Of a stretch of 64,000 nucleotides of DNA, positions 27,889 through 38,815 are shown in pieces. Position 1 is the stretch's first letter. Every line of letters begins with the position of its first letter. The stretch comes from Sva-07 sp963743825. Lineage in GTDB: Bacteria; Actinomycetota; Acidimicrobiia; Acidimicrobiales; Ilumatobacteraceae. The position numbers were made by a program, and so were the translations under genes. The notes under the pieces are model-generated. The model had not been told where the DNA came from. It saw nothing but the letters and a program-made list of their open reading frames with translations, and did no database searches. The stretch covers positions 248,001 to 312,000 of the forward strand of contig CAVURC010000020.1 in assembly GCA_963743825.1 (NCBI GenBank). The letters run 5' to 3'.

Positions 27889-28380
27889 TCAGGCAACGGA
27901 GCGATGTCGACGAGTCGATCCGAGCAGTGCTGATCCGAGCAGCATCGCCAGGCCGCCTATCGAGACGATGAGCAATATATTGGTACCGGTCGTCGGTAGA
28001 CCGTTGGATGTCCCGGACACCGTAATCGGGATTGTCTCGGACGTGGGTTTCCCGCTGGCATCGACTCCTGTGGCCACGATGTTGTGTTTGCCGACGGACG
28101 TGGTCGATGGGATCGTGACGCTGGCTTCGACGACACCCTGGCCAAATTCACCGGGCGCCGATACGAACGTACCGAGGACAACGGGGTCGGAAAACAGCGT
28201 GATAATGACCGGCGTACCCGGTTTGAAGCCATTGAAGATGACCGTCATGGTCTGGCCGGGAGTTGGCGTCGTATCTGCCGCTCCGTCCAACTGGTACCCC
28301 GTGGCGGCTGACGCCGCAAGAGGAGCGACTGCCATCGCACCCAAGGCCAACAGCGCCACCGCAAACATCTTCCGTAGCAT
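27889..28380 (-). CDS. LPXTG-type surface protein
   Basis: A 163-residue exported protein. ATG 28380 (MLRKMFAVALLALGAMAVAPLAASA) is chosen because it begins a clean signal peptide and has a GCGAGG site upstream. The mature part is one beta-sandwich-like domain of about 95 residues (Ig-like pattern). At residues 128-132 LPTTG is followed by a hydrophobic helix and STRRHR, a complete sorting signal for sortase or archaeosortase-like anchoring. No sortase gene is in the window. Its position inside the glycan cluster suggests a minor wall-anchored component. Confidence 0.75.
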   Translation of the reverse strand: MLRKMFAVALLALGAMAVAPLAASAATGYQLDGAADTTPTPGQTMTVIFNGFKPGTPVIITLFSDPVVLGTFVSAPGEFGQGVVEASVTIPSTTSVGKHNIVATGVDASGKPTSETIPITVSGTSNGLPTTGTNILLIVSIGGLAMLLGSALLGSTRRHRSVA

Positions 28381-28444
28381 CAACACCTCGCTTCTCAGTG
28401 CCGCCCGAGCGCCGGCCAATTGCCATGCTAGCCGATCCGCATCC

Positions 28445-30298
28445 TCATGCGATTCCATCCTCCGAGGCGGGCCCTTCCCGGGAGTCTCGCCACCAATTCG
28501 ATACGAGGGGTTCGAGCGCCCAGATGACGCCGAAGAACGTCGCCAAGTATCCAGCGATGACGACGATCGAGGGCCAATACCAGATCGGACCCGACCCCTC
28601 CGGGACCTCGATGAGGCCGGTGCTCGACATCGACGCAGAATTGAGGTTTCTCATCCAACCCGGTGCGCCCGGTGCGTACCAGACGCCGCCGCCAACCTCG
28701 CCAACGTGTGCGAGCGGCGGAATCACCACCCCCACATCGGCAGGGTGACCGGCTGCGGTGCGCGCAGTTCCGCTCCACGTCCGCAGTTCGTAAAGACTGA
28801 TCGAGTCGTCGCTGACCCAGGTACGAAGACCCTCGTCCGACCTCAGTTCGTCGAAGCGGGTGTCATCGACTCCACGAACGACAACGATCCACCTCACACC
28901 GATCGTTGCCAGACTGACGCTTAGTGGCTTCCCCACATCGAACGCGTCGAGCGCGGCCGTGACCGTGTCGTCTCGTGGGTCGGCGGCCTCTTGGATCGGT
29001 GGACCGAACTCCGGGTCGGACGAATTGATCACATCACCATCGATCAAGGCAGAGACCGGGAGGTAGGTCCGGCGCCCATCAGCGATCTGCAGGTCGACGT
29101 ATTGATTCCAGGGTAAGGCCAACGTCGTTCCAGGACGGGATTCGATGACACTGCGTGCGTCATTCCACGATTCGGGGACACCAACCGGGTCAACTCGACC
29201 ACCAAGTCCCCAGAGCGCTGGACTGATCACGAGCACGGCGATCACGGCACAGCATGCCGACGCGGCCAGACCCGCCGCTCGACGCCTCTCCTCGAGACGC
29301 GCGATACCGAAACACGTCGCAGGCGCCAGCCAGACCAGGGCAAGAACGAGCGCACGCTGCGGCTCGCGCATCACAGCCCCCGGAAGTGACGAAGTCGCCG
29401 CGTCGAAGAACTCGCCGAGTACAGGAACCGACCCGACCGAGACGATCGCGACGGCAGTGGCAGCGAGCACACCGGCCCGCCAACCCCAGTTCGAGGGAAG
29501 CGCTCGGGTGCCGCTGACCGCCAAGCCCAGAATGACGAACGCTGCCATCGGGATCAGAGCTGACTGCAGCCCGAGTTGATTCCCGCGCTGCCAGAACCCG
29601 TAGCCGAACACCAGTCGGGCACCATCGCCGACGCCCGACAGGGCCGTGTCGAAGAACTTGCCATCGGCGAACCGGGGCAGGCTAAAACTGGCGATCGCGC
29701 CCGGCACGAGCCAGGGCAACTGGCTGACGATCCAAATAACGGCGATTCGCCATGCGTCTCGTCCACGAGCCGTGACGACACCGACGGTGAGCGCAAGGAG
29801 TGCCAAGGATCCGCCGAAATAGCCGCCGAGCCCGAGAACTGCCGCTGCGAGGAAGGTGCGTCGCAAGTCCTTGCCCGGGCACAGGAGAGTGGGAATCACC
29901 CACGGGAGGACCGCAGCGGCGAACACGAGTCCGAGGTGTCCGACGGCCATGCGCGTCGCAAGCCATGGGCTGAGCGAATAGAGCATGCCGGCTGCTACCC
30001 GTGCATGCCACGGCGCTGGTCGGCAGAGTCGGACCATGCCAACGAATGCGCCCGCGACGCTGGTAACCATCAGCAAGACGACGAGTGCGGTGCCGTCGAC
30101 GACGCGCGAGGAAACAGCCAGCGCGACCATGATCGGGCTCTGGCGGGGGATTTCCGGCCCCAGGCCCCAGAAACCCGGACTCACCAGGATCCGGTCGAAC
30201 ACAACGAGGTCCAGGTTGAGGAGAGCGTCGCCGGACCAGGCAGGACCAACGAGCGCGACGCCCAGAGCGACACCGACGACCCACCAAAGTGCGTTCAT
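28445..30298 (-). CDS. Large polytopic membrane protein, probable GT-C glycosyltransferase-like
   Basis: A membrane protein of about 617 residues with at least eleven hydrophobic segments in the first 400 residues, a soluble domain of about 200 residues, and one C-terminal helix. ATG 30298 is chosen (GTG 30316 is possible). An early acidic segment NLDLVVFDRILVSPGFWG after the first helix resembles the loop of GT-C enzymes that use lipid-linked sugars. The layout parallels the N-terminal half of the AftD-like protein at 32268. It heads the minus-strand run and diverges from GT2 with an 80-bp gap. The GT-C assignment is an inference from topology. Confidence 0.55.
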   Translation of the reverse strand: MNALWWVVGVALGVALVGPAWSGDALLNLDLVVFDRILVSPGFWGLGPEIPRQSPIMVALAVSSRVVDGTALVVLLMVTSVAGAFVGMVRLCRPAPWHARVAAGMLYSLSPWLATRMAVGHLGLVFAAAVLPWVIPTLLCPGKDLRRTFLAAAVLGLGGYFGGSLALLALTVGVVTARGRDAWRIAVIWIVSQLPWLVPGAIASFSLPRFADGKFFDTALSGVGDGARLVFGYGFWQRGNQLGLQSALIPMAAFVILGLAVSGTRALPSNWGWRAGVLAATAVAIVSVGSVPVLGEFFDAATSSLPGAVMREPQRALVLALVWLAPATCFGIARLEERRRAAGLAASACCAVIAVLVISPALWGLGGRVDPVGVPESWNDARSVIESRPGTTLALPWNQYVDLQIADGRRTYLPVSALIDGDVINSSDPEFGPPIQEAADPRDDTVTAALDAFDVGKPLSVSLATIGVRWIVVVRGVDDTRFDELRSDEGLRTWVSDDSISLYELRTWSGTARTAAGHPADVGVVIPPLAHVGEVGGGVWYAPGAPGWMRNLNSASMSSTGLIEVPEGSGPIWYWPSIVVIAGYLATFFGVIWALEPLVSNWWRDSREGPASEDGIA

Positions 30299-30378
30299 CG
30301 GCGAGAATCCGTTCACCTCATGACCGTCATGTAGGTTGCATTCCTGTTCCAAGTAGATCTGACACGGAGGAGGTCTGG

Positions 30379-31188
30379 GTGGAGCCCTTGCAGAGCGTAT
30401 GCCTGGTCGTTCCGACGCGGCACGAACAAAGCAACGTGTCGGAACTCATCTGTCGAATCGAGCAGGCCCTCGAGCCACTGCACGTCGCTTGGCACATCCT
30501 GTTCGTCGACGACTCGGACGACGGGACGCCCGACCTGATTCGCGAACTGGCACTCACCCGACCCGTCGGACGGATCAAACTGATCCACCGGTGCCCCGAT
30601 GAACGTACTGGCTCGATTTCCGGCGCGGTCATGCTCGGGCTCCACAGCTCCTCGGCGGATGCCCTCGTCGTGATGGACGCCGACCTGCAGCATCCCCCCG
30701 AACTCCTCCCATGGATGTTGGCACCGCTTTTTCTAGGACGCGCAGACATCTGCATCCCAAGCCGGTTCTTGCCGGGCGGCTCCTCTCCTGGCCTCACCAG
30801 GCGCTGGCGGCGACATGCTTCACGGGGTTCAGGCTTCATCCTCAAGGCGGTGTTCGCCGAGACCCGGTGCGTGAACGATCCAGGCGGAGGTTTGTTCGCC
30901 GTGCGTCGCGAGGTCATCGATGGAGTGGTTCTCCGCCCGCTGGGGTTCAAGTCCCTCGCCGAGGTGCTCGTACGCGGACACTGGACGACCCACTGCGAAC
31001 TTCCCTACCGTTTCGAGATACGCGAGGGTGGAACGTCCAAGGCGATGCTTCGTGACGGCGGGCCGTTTCTGCATCAGGTGTGCCGGCTGTGGATGGACAC
31101 GCGTCTCCGCCAGCGTCGGGACCGAACTCCGCGACGCCGGGTCGCCCTCGTGAACCCGATTCTCCTGGCGCCGGAATCCGCGGACTGA
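30379..31188 (+). CDS. Family 2 glycosyltransferase (DPM1-like)
   Basis: A 269-residue GT-A enzyme. It starts at GTG 30379 behind a GGAGGAGG site (30366-30373). CLVVPTRHEQSNVSELICRIE opens the nucleotide-binding domain, VDDSDDGTPDLI and VVMDADLQHPPELL carry the Asp residues for UDP/GDP-sugar and metal, and DPGGGLFAVRREVIDG is acceptor-side. The closest-looking group is dolichol/polyprenyl-phosphate mannosyltransferases, so it may charge a polyprenyl carrier for the GT-C enzymes of this cluster. It lacks C-terminal membrane helices. The next gene follows after 6 bp. Confidence 0.85.
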   Translation: MEPLQSVCLVVPTRHEQSNVSELICRIEQALEPLHVAWHILFVDDSDDGTPDLIRELALTRPVGRIKLIHRCPDERTGSISGAVMLGLHSSSADALVVMDADLQHPPELLPWMLAPLFLGRADICIPSRFLPGGSSPGLTRRWRRHASRGSGFILKAVFAETRCVNDPGGGLFAVRREVIDGVVLRPLGFKSLAEVLVRGHWTTHCELPYRFEIREGGTSKAMLRDGGPFLHQVCRLWMDTRLRQRRDRTPRRRVALVNPILLAPESAD

Positions 31189-31194
31189 TCGGGA

Positions 31195-32271
31195 ATGCGT
31201 GTCCTCATCATTGCTTCCGAGACGCCACCGAGCGCTACCGGTGTGGCTCGGTCGGTTTCCCAAATCGTGGATGGTTTGACCGAACGTGGGCACGAGACGG
31301 ACGTGCTGTCCGCTGCAGCTGACGCTCCGTACCTGGCTCGGGGAGACTTTCGATTGTCAGCGCTGGCGTCACGGTTGCCCCGGGTCAGTCGGAGTCTCGA
31401 CCAGTACGACGTCATCAACGTGCACGGACCCGCACCGACGATCTCCGACGCATTCCTCGCGATCGGTGCGATACCTCGACACCGGCGTCCAGGACTCGTC
31501 TACACGCACCATTTCACGATCGAGCTCTCATATCCTTGGATGCGGCCTCTGTTGAGTTCCTACGACCTCATGACCCGCGCTCTTGCCCGCCTCGCCGATC
31601 ATGTCATCGTTACGAGTGGTTCGTACGCCGACCTGCTGTGGCACCGACAGCGAGCCGCGAGACTATCGGTGATCCCGTGGGGCGTCGATCTCGATCGCTT
31701 CGAGTCGCGTCAACGGGCAAGGCGGGACGGGACGTTGCGTGTGCTCTATGTCGGTCAACTGCGCGACTACAAGGGTGCCCACATCGCACTCGAGGCCGCT
31801 GCCAATATGCGTGACGTGCAGCTCACCATCATCGGCAAAGGCCCCGGGGAACTTGCTCTCAGGCGCCAGCTCCAAGAAAGCGGTGCGACGAACATCGACT
31901 TCCGCGGCTATGTGGCCGAGGAAGAACTCGTCCGTGCGTATGCGTTTCATGACGTCGTGCTACTTCCGTCAGTGAATCGTCTCGAGGCATTCGGTATCAC
32001 GCTGCTCGAAGGAATGGCATCGGGCTGTGTCCCAGTTGCGTCTGACCTGCCCGGCGTCCGCGACCTCGTCGCCGAGTGCGGAATCCTGACCGCGCCGAAC
32101 GACGCCGACGATCTCAGGTGGGCACTTGAACTACTCGCCGCACGACCTGAACTCGTAGCGCGGCTGAGCCAACGGGCGCTGATCCAAGCGTCGCGCTACA
32201 CATGTTCATCGATGATTGACAGGTACGAGCAGACCTTCTTCGACATCGTCGAGGATCGACATCGGAAGTGA
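31195..32271 (+). CDS. Family 4 glycosyltransferase
   Basis: A 358-residue GT-B enzyme. The N-terminal domain opens MRVLIIASETPPSATGVARSV, and the C-terminal domain has VLYVGQLRDYKGAHIALEAA and the EX7E motif in RLEAFGITLLEGMASGCVPVAS. VIPWGVDLDRF links the domains. Such enzymes transfer mannose or other sugars from nucleotide donors on the cytoplasmic side. Its TGA overlaps the GTG of the AftD-like gene (GTGA). Confidence 0.9.
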   Translation: MRVLIIASETPPSATGVARSVSQIVDGLTERGHETDVLSAAADAPYLARGDFRLSALASRLPRVSRSLDQYDVINVHGPAPTISDAFLAIGAIPRHRRPGLVYTHHFTIELSYPWMRPLLSSYDLMTRALARLADHVIVTSGSYADLLWHRQRAARLSVIPWGVDLDRFESRQRARRDGTLRVLYVGQLRDYKGAHIALEAAANMRDVQLTIIGKGPGELALRRQLQESGATNIDFRGYVAEEELVRAYAFHDVVLLPSVNRLEAFGITLLEGMASGCVPVASDLPGVRDLVAECGILTAPNDADDLRWALELLAARPELVARLSQRALIQASRYTCSSMIDRYEQTFFDIVEDRHRK

Positions 32272-35200
32272 TCTCGACGCTGGATGACCCGGTGACGAGC
32301 CGGGACGCGCCGCAGCCGGTTTCCCCAGAGTCGAGCGGACACCGAGTTCGTTCGACCATCCTTCGGGGTCCTCGTCGTTTCTGGCACCTGGTCGTCAGCT
32401 TCGCGATTCTTGCGCTCGCTGCCACCCTCACGAATTCGCCAGGTGTGTGGATCGCGGATGCGCGCCTCGAGTTCAGCACGGACCCCATCGGCTTCTTCCT
32501 GGGACACGGATTCATCTGGGATGGTTCCCGCGGGCTCGGCAACACCGTCACGTTCTATTCGCCTGTGGTGTCCGCGTGTGAAGCGATGCTGCAGCTGCTG
32601 GGCGCCCAGCCTTGGTTGATCGAACGCCTCGTTCATGCCGCGTTGCTGCTCATCGCGGCCACTGGCGTCGCATCGCTGATGGCGGTGGCGAAGCCTCGCA
32701 TCGGGTGGATCCATTTGCTGGCCGGCCTGATGTACGCGTTCAACCCGTTCACGTCCCAGTTCCTCCTCCCGTCGGGCTTGTTCCTCAGCTACGCCCTCAG
32801 CCCATGGTTCTTGGATTTCTTCCTGCGCAGTACAACCGACCCCGACGGCGGGTGGCGCACGGCCGCGTGGTCGGCGCTCTGCATCTTTGCAATCGGCGCA
32901 CTGAATCCCGCCGCGTCTGCTGTACTCGTTGCTTCCCATTCTGGTTGCCGCTGCATATCTGCAGTACGTCGAACGCTCGATTCGGTTCCGGAGCACACTC
33001 GCGTGGCTCGTTCGTGTCGGCGTCCTGACACTGCTCGCCTCGAGCGGCGCCCTCGTTGTCCTGTGGTTCCAGCGAGGTGACATCGCGCTCAACCTCGCAA
33101 CCACCGAACGCCCCGTCGTCATCTCGTCCCGTTCGTCTTGGGTGGAGAGTTGGCGCGGTCTCGGCCTGTGGGTGACCTACTTCCGCGACGCTCGAGGACA
33201 GCGCCAGGGCCAGTCGGCGGCATACTTTCAGAACTCGGTGGTGGTGTTCGCCTCGTTCGGTGCACCGATTGCAGCGGGTCTGACCCTTGCAGTGTCACGG
33301 TGGCGGCCACGGCTGTTGTTCGGGGCCTTGATCGCGATTGCCGTACCGCTCATGGTGGGGCTCTGGCCCGTCGACTCGCCGTCGCCGTTGGGACGCGTCT
33401 TGGATTGGGGTTTCGAGAACGCCGTGCTCGTACGCGGACTGCGGACGACCTACAAGGCAGGCGCAGCGTTCCTCATCGGCGTAGCAATGCTGGGTGCCGT
33501 TGGAATCGCGGCGCTGCTACGGCAGCGCCCCGCGGTTGGGCGGCCCCGCCAAATCGCGAGCGCTGGTGGTGCCTGGGTACTCGTCGCGATGATGTTCATC
33601 GCGGCCTTTCCGTTCTGGACCGGTCGCCTCTACAACCCGGTCGACGGATACGAGGAGCTTCCCGACTACTGGGAGCAGGCACTGGATTGGATCAATGCCC
33701 AACCGGAGGATGGTCGCGTCCTGGTCCTGCCCGGTGTCGTCCGAACGAGATACCGGTGGGGTTACGTCAACGACAACTTGTTCCACGGGCTCCTCGACAA
33801 GCCATTGGTGAGTCATCAGTCGATTCCGCCACCCGGAACACCCCTCACGACAGACGCCGTTCTCAGTATGGACGAGTACCTGGCGTCGCCGGGCTATCGG
33901 GAGGGAACGCTCGGACCAATTCTCCGGCGGCTCGGAGTCAAGTGGGTCATCTTCCAGAACGACGTCGAGTGGGAGAGCGTCGAGGCTCCTCGGCCGGCGC
34001 ACTTCGACTCCTTGCGCAGTGATCCTGACCTGGTCCTGGCTAACTCCTTCGGCGCGCCAGGGACGAACACCTCCGCGAGCGACGACAGTCTCGCTGTGTT
34101 CAATGGCGAAGCGCAGCTACCACCAGTCGAGGTCTACGAGTTGGTCGGGGCCGAGGACCCGGTCAGGGTCTCTTCGGACCCGCCGGTGATTGTCGCCGGT
34201 GGAGGTGATTCATGGCCACAGCTCGCACAGCAGGGCCTTCTCGACGGTGGCCCGGTCTTGTACACGGGGACTGCAACAAACGAAGACTTGGTGCGAGCTC
34301 TCGCGGCGTCCTCGCCCGCCGTCGTCAGTGACGGGGCTCGGCGTCGATATGTCCAGGTCCGAACCGGAAGGATGGCGCTCTCACACACACTGGCGTTGGT
34401 CGAGGAGACACCCCGACAACCGAGGAATCCATTCGGTGATCCCGGTTCACAAACGGTCGCGGTGTACGCCGACGCGATCTCGATCGAAGCATCGACGACT
34501 GGAAATGGCGTGACTCCCTTCGACCCGAGCCAGAGGCCATCGAACGCGTTCGACGAGGTGCCCCACACGGCATGGACGGTGAGCCCTCGGGCGGCCAATG
34601 ACGCCTACCTCGAGGTCGAACTGAAGGATGCCGCGTCGATCACGGGCATCTCCGTCATGCCGTTCATCCCAGCAGGGCGTCCATCGATCGAACGGATTCG
34701 CGTCGAACTGATCGGCTCGAATGGTCCGTCGGTGGAACGAAGTGCATCACTCGCCGATGTCGGCGATGATGACTGGCTTCCTGTCGCAATCGAGCGAACG
34801 GACGTCACGAAGATTCGGCTTCATCTCGAAGGTTCGAACAGTGTCGGCAACTCCATTGCGGGCATCTCCGAAGTTCGGGTGCTCGATGCCGACGGGCCGC
34901 TTGATCTCCGGGAGTTCCTTTCCACGCCTCGCGACCTCGAGCGGGCCGCATCGCGGAGTCCCGACGTCGAGGCCGCACTGGCGAACGCTGACGTGTCGTA
35001 TTCATTTCGACGCAACATCGGAACGGGTGCTGTCGACGAGGAGTCCGAAATTCGCCGGACCTTCTGGTCACCAAGAAACGATGAGGTGGACGTGAACGGG
35101 ACGGTCCTGCTCTCGCCCGCGACTCCGGATGTGACGGTCGATCACCTCCTCGGAGCCGACGTGGGTGCCTATGGATCCGAGCGAGCGGCCGGAGTCGAGA

Positions 35201-36177
35201 ACGGATGGGGGATCAACGCCGTCGACGGCGAGCTGGCCACCTCGTGGCTCGCTCCGCCCAGGACGGGGGCAACGCTGAACGTGCGTCCGCCCGATCGACG
35301 GCTCGAAATGGTCGAATTCATCTTCACAACGTCACGAGATGACCCCAGCGGCCCAACCGCCTTCTCGACGGTGGAGAACGTGTACGTCACCGCAACCGGG
35401 GCGAACGAAGCGGTCAGCCGCGAGGTCCGGGCTGGCGATGCCATCTGCTCGACGCCCACTGGCGGCGGACTGCAGTGCACGGAATCCATCGTCGTAGCGC
35501 TTCCGCAAGACACCTACGACACCATCGAGCTGGCGTTCGGTCGGATCAACCCCTCCGGCGACGCCCTTGTTTCGCTCCCGGTTGCCCTCAGCGAAGTCAC
35601 CTTCGACGGTGTACCCCCGACCGATACGGAGACACAGAGCGCCGGCAAGTGTTTGGACGCATTCGAGATCGACGGCACGTCGCAAGGTGCCCGGCTCGTC
35701 GGTTCGCGAGAGGCGCTACTCAATCAGGAGGTCGTGGTGTTCGAGTCATGCTCACCGTTGAGTCTCGGCCGGGGCGAGCACCAGTTCACATCCGAACCAA
35801 CGTGGTCGGGCGCGATGTCGGAGCTGCTGATGGCAAGCACAAGCGACCGAAACGAGTTCGCACGCGACGAGACCGCGAGTGTGAGGGTGATCGAGCAGAC
35901 CGCAACGAGAGTCGTGCTCGACGTGACGACCGGCGACGGCGCGTATCTGCTCGGCCCTGGGTCATACCACGTCGGCTGGGCAGCGAGTGTTGACGGGGTT
36001 GAGATCGGTCGAGCTGCGCCGCGCGACACGCTTTCGGCCTGGCAGGTGCCGCCACTCGATCATGCTCGCGTGGTGCTGACGTTCGTTCCGCAACGTACTT
36101 ACGAATTGGCGCTGGCCATGAGCGCAGCCGGAGTGGCAATCTGCCTGTATCTCGTAGCACGGAGACGACGTTCGTGA
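32268..36177 (+). CDS. AftD-like arabinofuranosyltransferase family protein (frameshifted)
   Basis: A very large membrane protein of about 1302 residues matching the layout of mycobacterial AftD (DUF3367, GT-C). After helix 1 comes the acidic GT-C loop ADARLEF (D64, E68), then LGHGFIWDGSRGLGNTVTFYSP and about ten more helices. A long extracytoplasmic part follows, with a discoidin-like module (PSNAFDEVPHTAWTVSP, YLEVELKDAASITGISVMP) and further beta-rich sequence, and a last helix before RRRRS. The frame changes near 32920 (...LNPAASA to LLPILVAAAYLQYVERS). AftD adds arabinose to wall arabinan in mycobacteria; the donor and acceptor here are unknown. Its stop overlaps the flippase GTG (GTGA). 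Confidence 0.75.
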
Positions 36178-38060
36178 GACGAGATCGACTTCTACTCACC
36201 ATCGTCGGAGCAGCACTCGGCATTGCGGTGCTCGGCCTCGCCACCGCAGCCGCCGGAGCGGCCCTCGGATTCGTCAGCGCATCGAGCCGACGCCTGGCAG
36301 CGGTCACCGCGGTCTCACTCCTCGTGGCGACGGCTTTGTTCGCTGTGACGGAGCAAACGCTCGACTTGGGGACATTCGGGCAATTCGTCGACACTCGACC
36401 CTCGGCGAACGTAACGGCGAGGCTTGTGTCAGTCGCGTGGATGATTGCCGTCGTGGTTGGCTGGACGGGAACTCGGACCGCCGCCGGGGATGTCGACAAT
36501 GACAAATCAAGCCTGGTTCAGTCGTCGACCCCTGGCACTCGGGCATCCGTCGGAGTCGCAGCGATCGTCGGCACGGTTGCCGCCATCGGAACGCTGGCCC
36601 TCGTGGGCGACCACACATGGTCGTGGGCCTCGATCCCGATGCTCCTCGGCTCCATCGTGCTGCTCGTTGCATTTGATTCCCCGCGAATACTGCACTCCGA
36701 ACTGACGACCGTGATCAGGACGATTCCCAGTCGAGCTCTCTCTTGGGGGACCGAACGCAACGACGAGATCGTGAAGGGTTCGCTCTGGATGCTCGGTGGC
36801 ACCGCCGTCGTGTCGCTTGGGTCGTTCGTGTTCTGGATTGCGGCAACGCGAGTCGTGCCACAAGAGTCGGTGGGAGTGGCCGCGGCGCTCTTCAGCGTGG
36901 TGACGTTCCTCAACTATGCAACTTCGCTCGGCCTCCCGATTGCCTTGTCGAGATTCGCAAGGGATACGACATTGACATCCTCGGTACTCTTCACCTGGTC
37001 GCTGGTGCTGACGTTGCTCAGCTCGGTGGTCGGCGTAGCGATCTTCGCCTTGTTCGCCCCTGGGACAATTGTCGACGCGATCGGATCGTTGACTGGATGG
37101 GCCATCCTCGCACTGAGTGTTGCGGGCATGTCGCTGTCGGTATTGGTCGACGTTCGTTGCATGACCCTTCGGATCTGGCCTTGGTTCTTCTGGCGAACGG
37201 TTGCGATCTTCGTGGTTCGTATCCCGTTCCTCGTTCTGGTACCGGAGACTGACCCAGCACTGTTCTTGTTTCTCGTCGTCGCCGGCGCGTACGGATTCAC
37301 CGGGTTGATCTGGCTCGGGGCACTGCTCGTCAGAACGAAGGAACGCATCCGTGTGCGCCCGGCACCGGAGCAGACACCGGACATCGTGCGATACGCGATC
37401 GTCAACTACTTCGGGCAACTCGCGATGCAGGGCCCCTTCTTCGTCGTACCACTCATTGTCTTGTCGTCGTTGAGCGCTGAGGCGAACGCAAGTTTCTACC
37501 TCGCATGGGGAATCATGTCGGTCGTCGTCATCTCGGTGCAGATGACCGGACAGGTCTTGCTCGTGGAGGGCAGTCAGGGAACGAACGCCGCCGGGCAAGC
37601 CACCGCAACGCTCGTAGTCGGCCTCGCGATCAGCGTGTTCTCGCTCGTCGCCGTGTCGGTGTTGGGTTCGGTGATCCGCGCGATCTACGGGAACGCATAT
37701 TCCGACGTCCCATCGCTGCTCGTGATACTCATCGCCGGCACGGTGCCATACACCGTGACGGTCGTCGGGCTCAATATGGCTCGACTGGAATCCAATCAAC
37801 GGGCGACAATCGTGATTGCCCTGACGTTCACAGCGTTCGTGCTGGTTCCGACGCTCGTGTTCACCGACGGACACGGGGCCATCGGGGCCGCGTGGGGATG
37901 GCTGCTCGGCAACTGTGGGGCAGCTGTCGTGGTGATTGCGATGTACAAGATCGAGATCATTGAATCGCTTCAGCGGCTTCGGCTCGGTCGTGCCGTTCGC
38001 GAAGACTCCCCCAGCACGGCAACGCCTTCAGGTTCGGACGATCCTGTGCCAGGTCAGTAG
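36174..38060 (+). CDS. Oligosaccharide flippase (Wzx/MurJ-type) family membrane protein
   Basis: A 628-residue polytopic protein starting at GTG 36174. The first 170 residues hold about five helices not found in ordinary flippases. From about residue 195 the pattern is that of a polysaccharide exporter: GSLWMLGGTAVVSLGSFVFWIAATRVVPQESVGVAAALFSVVTFLNYATSLGLPIALSRF in pieces, then further helices ending with GHGAIGAAWGWLLGNCGAAVVVI. It should flip lipid-linked glycan units across the membrane. Coupled by 4-nt overlap to the AftD-like gene, it ends the plus-strand run. Confidence 0.78.
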   Translation: MRRDRLLLTIVGAALGIAVLGLATAAAGAALGFVSASSRRLAAVTAVSLLVATALFAVTEQTLDLGTFGQFVDTRPSANVTARLVSVAWMIAVVVGWTGTRTAAGDVDNDKSSLVQSSTPGTRASVGVAAIVGTVAAIGTLALVGDHTWSWASIPMLLGSIVLLVAFDSPRILHSELTTVIRTIPSRALSWGTERNDEIVKGSLWMLGGTAVVSLGSFVFWIAATRVVPQESVGVAAALFSVVTFLNYATSLGLPIALSRFARDTTLTSSVLFTWSLVLTLLSSVVGVAIFALFAPGTIVDAIGSLTGWAILALSVAGMSLSVLVDVRCMTLRIWPWFFWRTVAIFVVRIPFLVLVPETDPALFLFLVVAGAYGFTGLIWLGALLVRTKERIRVRPAPEQTPDIVRYAIVNYFGQLAMQGPFFVVPLIVLSSLSAEANASFYLAWGIMSVVVISVQMTGQVLLVEGSQGTNAAGQATATLVVGLAISVFSLVAVSVLGSVIRAIYGNAYSDVPSLLVILIAGTVPYTVTVVGLNMARLESNQRATIVIALTFTAFVLVPTLVFTDGHGAIGAAWGWLLGNCGAAVVVIAMYKIEIIESLQRLRLGRAVREDSPSTATPSGSDDPVPGQ

Positions 38061-38772
38061 ACCCCCCGCCCGCCGCGTGGCCGATCGCTGCCAGTCTGGT
38101 CAGACCAATTGCTCCAAGACCACGGACAGCGAGGTTCTTCACGAACCATGGAACGTTGACGACTTGGCGAGCAATGTTACCGAGCCGCTCAACGCCGTGT
38201 ACATCCCGGTGTTGATAGACGGCAAGCGACCGAACCCGGCCGACGTAGATCCATTCGGCCGAAAACCAGAGCGATCGCACGACCGCAAGGGTCACGAACA
38301 ACGACGTGTACACGTCGTGTATGGCCATGGTGCCACCCGGCTCGACCCGGACGCCCCAGCCCGTGATGTCCGAGAGAGCCGGCGCATAACCGTGAGCTCC
38401 GTCGACGTACAGCAAGTCGATCGGGGGTCGTAACGAGTTGAAGGGCATTCTGACTGAACTCGCGTACGGAGATGACGCGATCGCGGACCCCACACTTCGA
38501 GGATTCTCGAAGAACTTCGAACGGTCGGCTTCACCCTCGGCCGTACAGCTGTCCCACTCCCGGGAGAGCGTTCATTACCGCGTGGGGGTGATCGCATAGA
38601 CCGAGACGGATTGATCCACCGCCGACGCAAGCACAACTGTCGACTTACCTTGGAAGCTGCCGATTTCCACGATGGTTCCGGTCCGGGCTACATCGAGCGC
38701 AAGTTGGCAAAGGCGACGAGCCTGTGCTGGCCTCAACCACCCTGCATCTCGTTGTCAGCGACGTTCGAATTC
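38055..38772 (-). pseudogene. Class I methyltransferase remnant broken by frameshifts and an IS21-family element
   Basis: Read across frames, a methyltransferase is recognisable: WLRPAQARRLCQLALDVAR, then TGTIVEIGSFQGKSTVVLASAV (motif I), RDRVISVREFSQNALQLVTT, PIDLLYVDGAHGYAPALSDITGWG and GGTMAIHDVYTSLFVTLAV. These pieces lie in different frames (breaks near 38740, 38585, 38480 and 38440), and the 5' end stops at the IS boundary at 38773. A further G-run slip near 38055 would give a natural stop next to the flippase end; without it the frame runs to 37957, inside the flippase gene. The family resembles sugar- or lipid-linked O-methyltransferases of glycan clusters. Confidence 0.65.
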
Positions 38773-38815
38773 TGGTCGGTTTCGACGCTTGAAAAGTGAA
38801 CGGTGTTCGGGCAGC

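Noticed and set aside
30379..31188. GT2 as a full DPM1-GtrA fusion
   Set aside because: There are no C-terminal transmembrane segments; the protein ends soon after the GT-A domain.
36507..37874. A 455-codon minus-strand frame opposite the flippase
   Set aside because: It has Arg/Asp/His-rich antisense composition and no motif, and lies wholly within a well-supported membrane protein gene.
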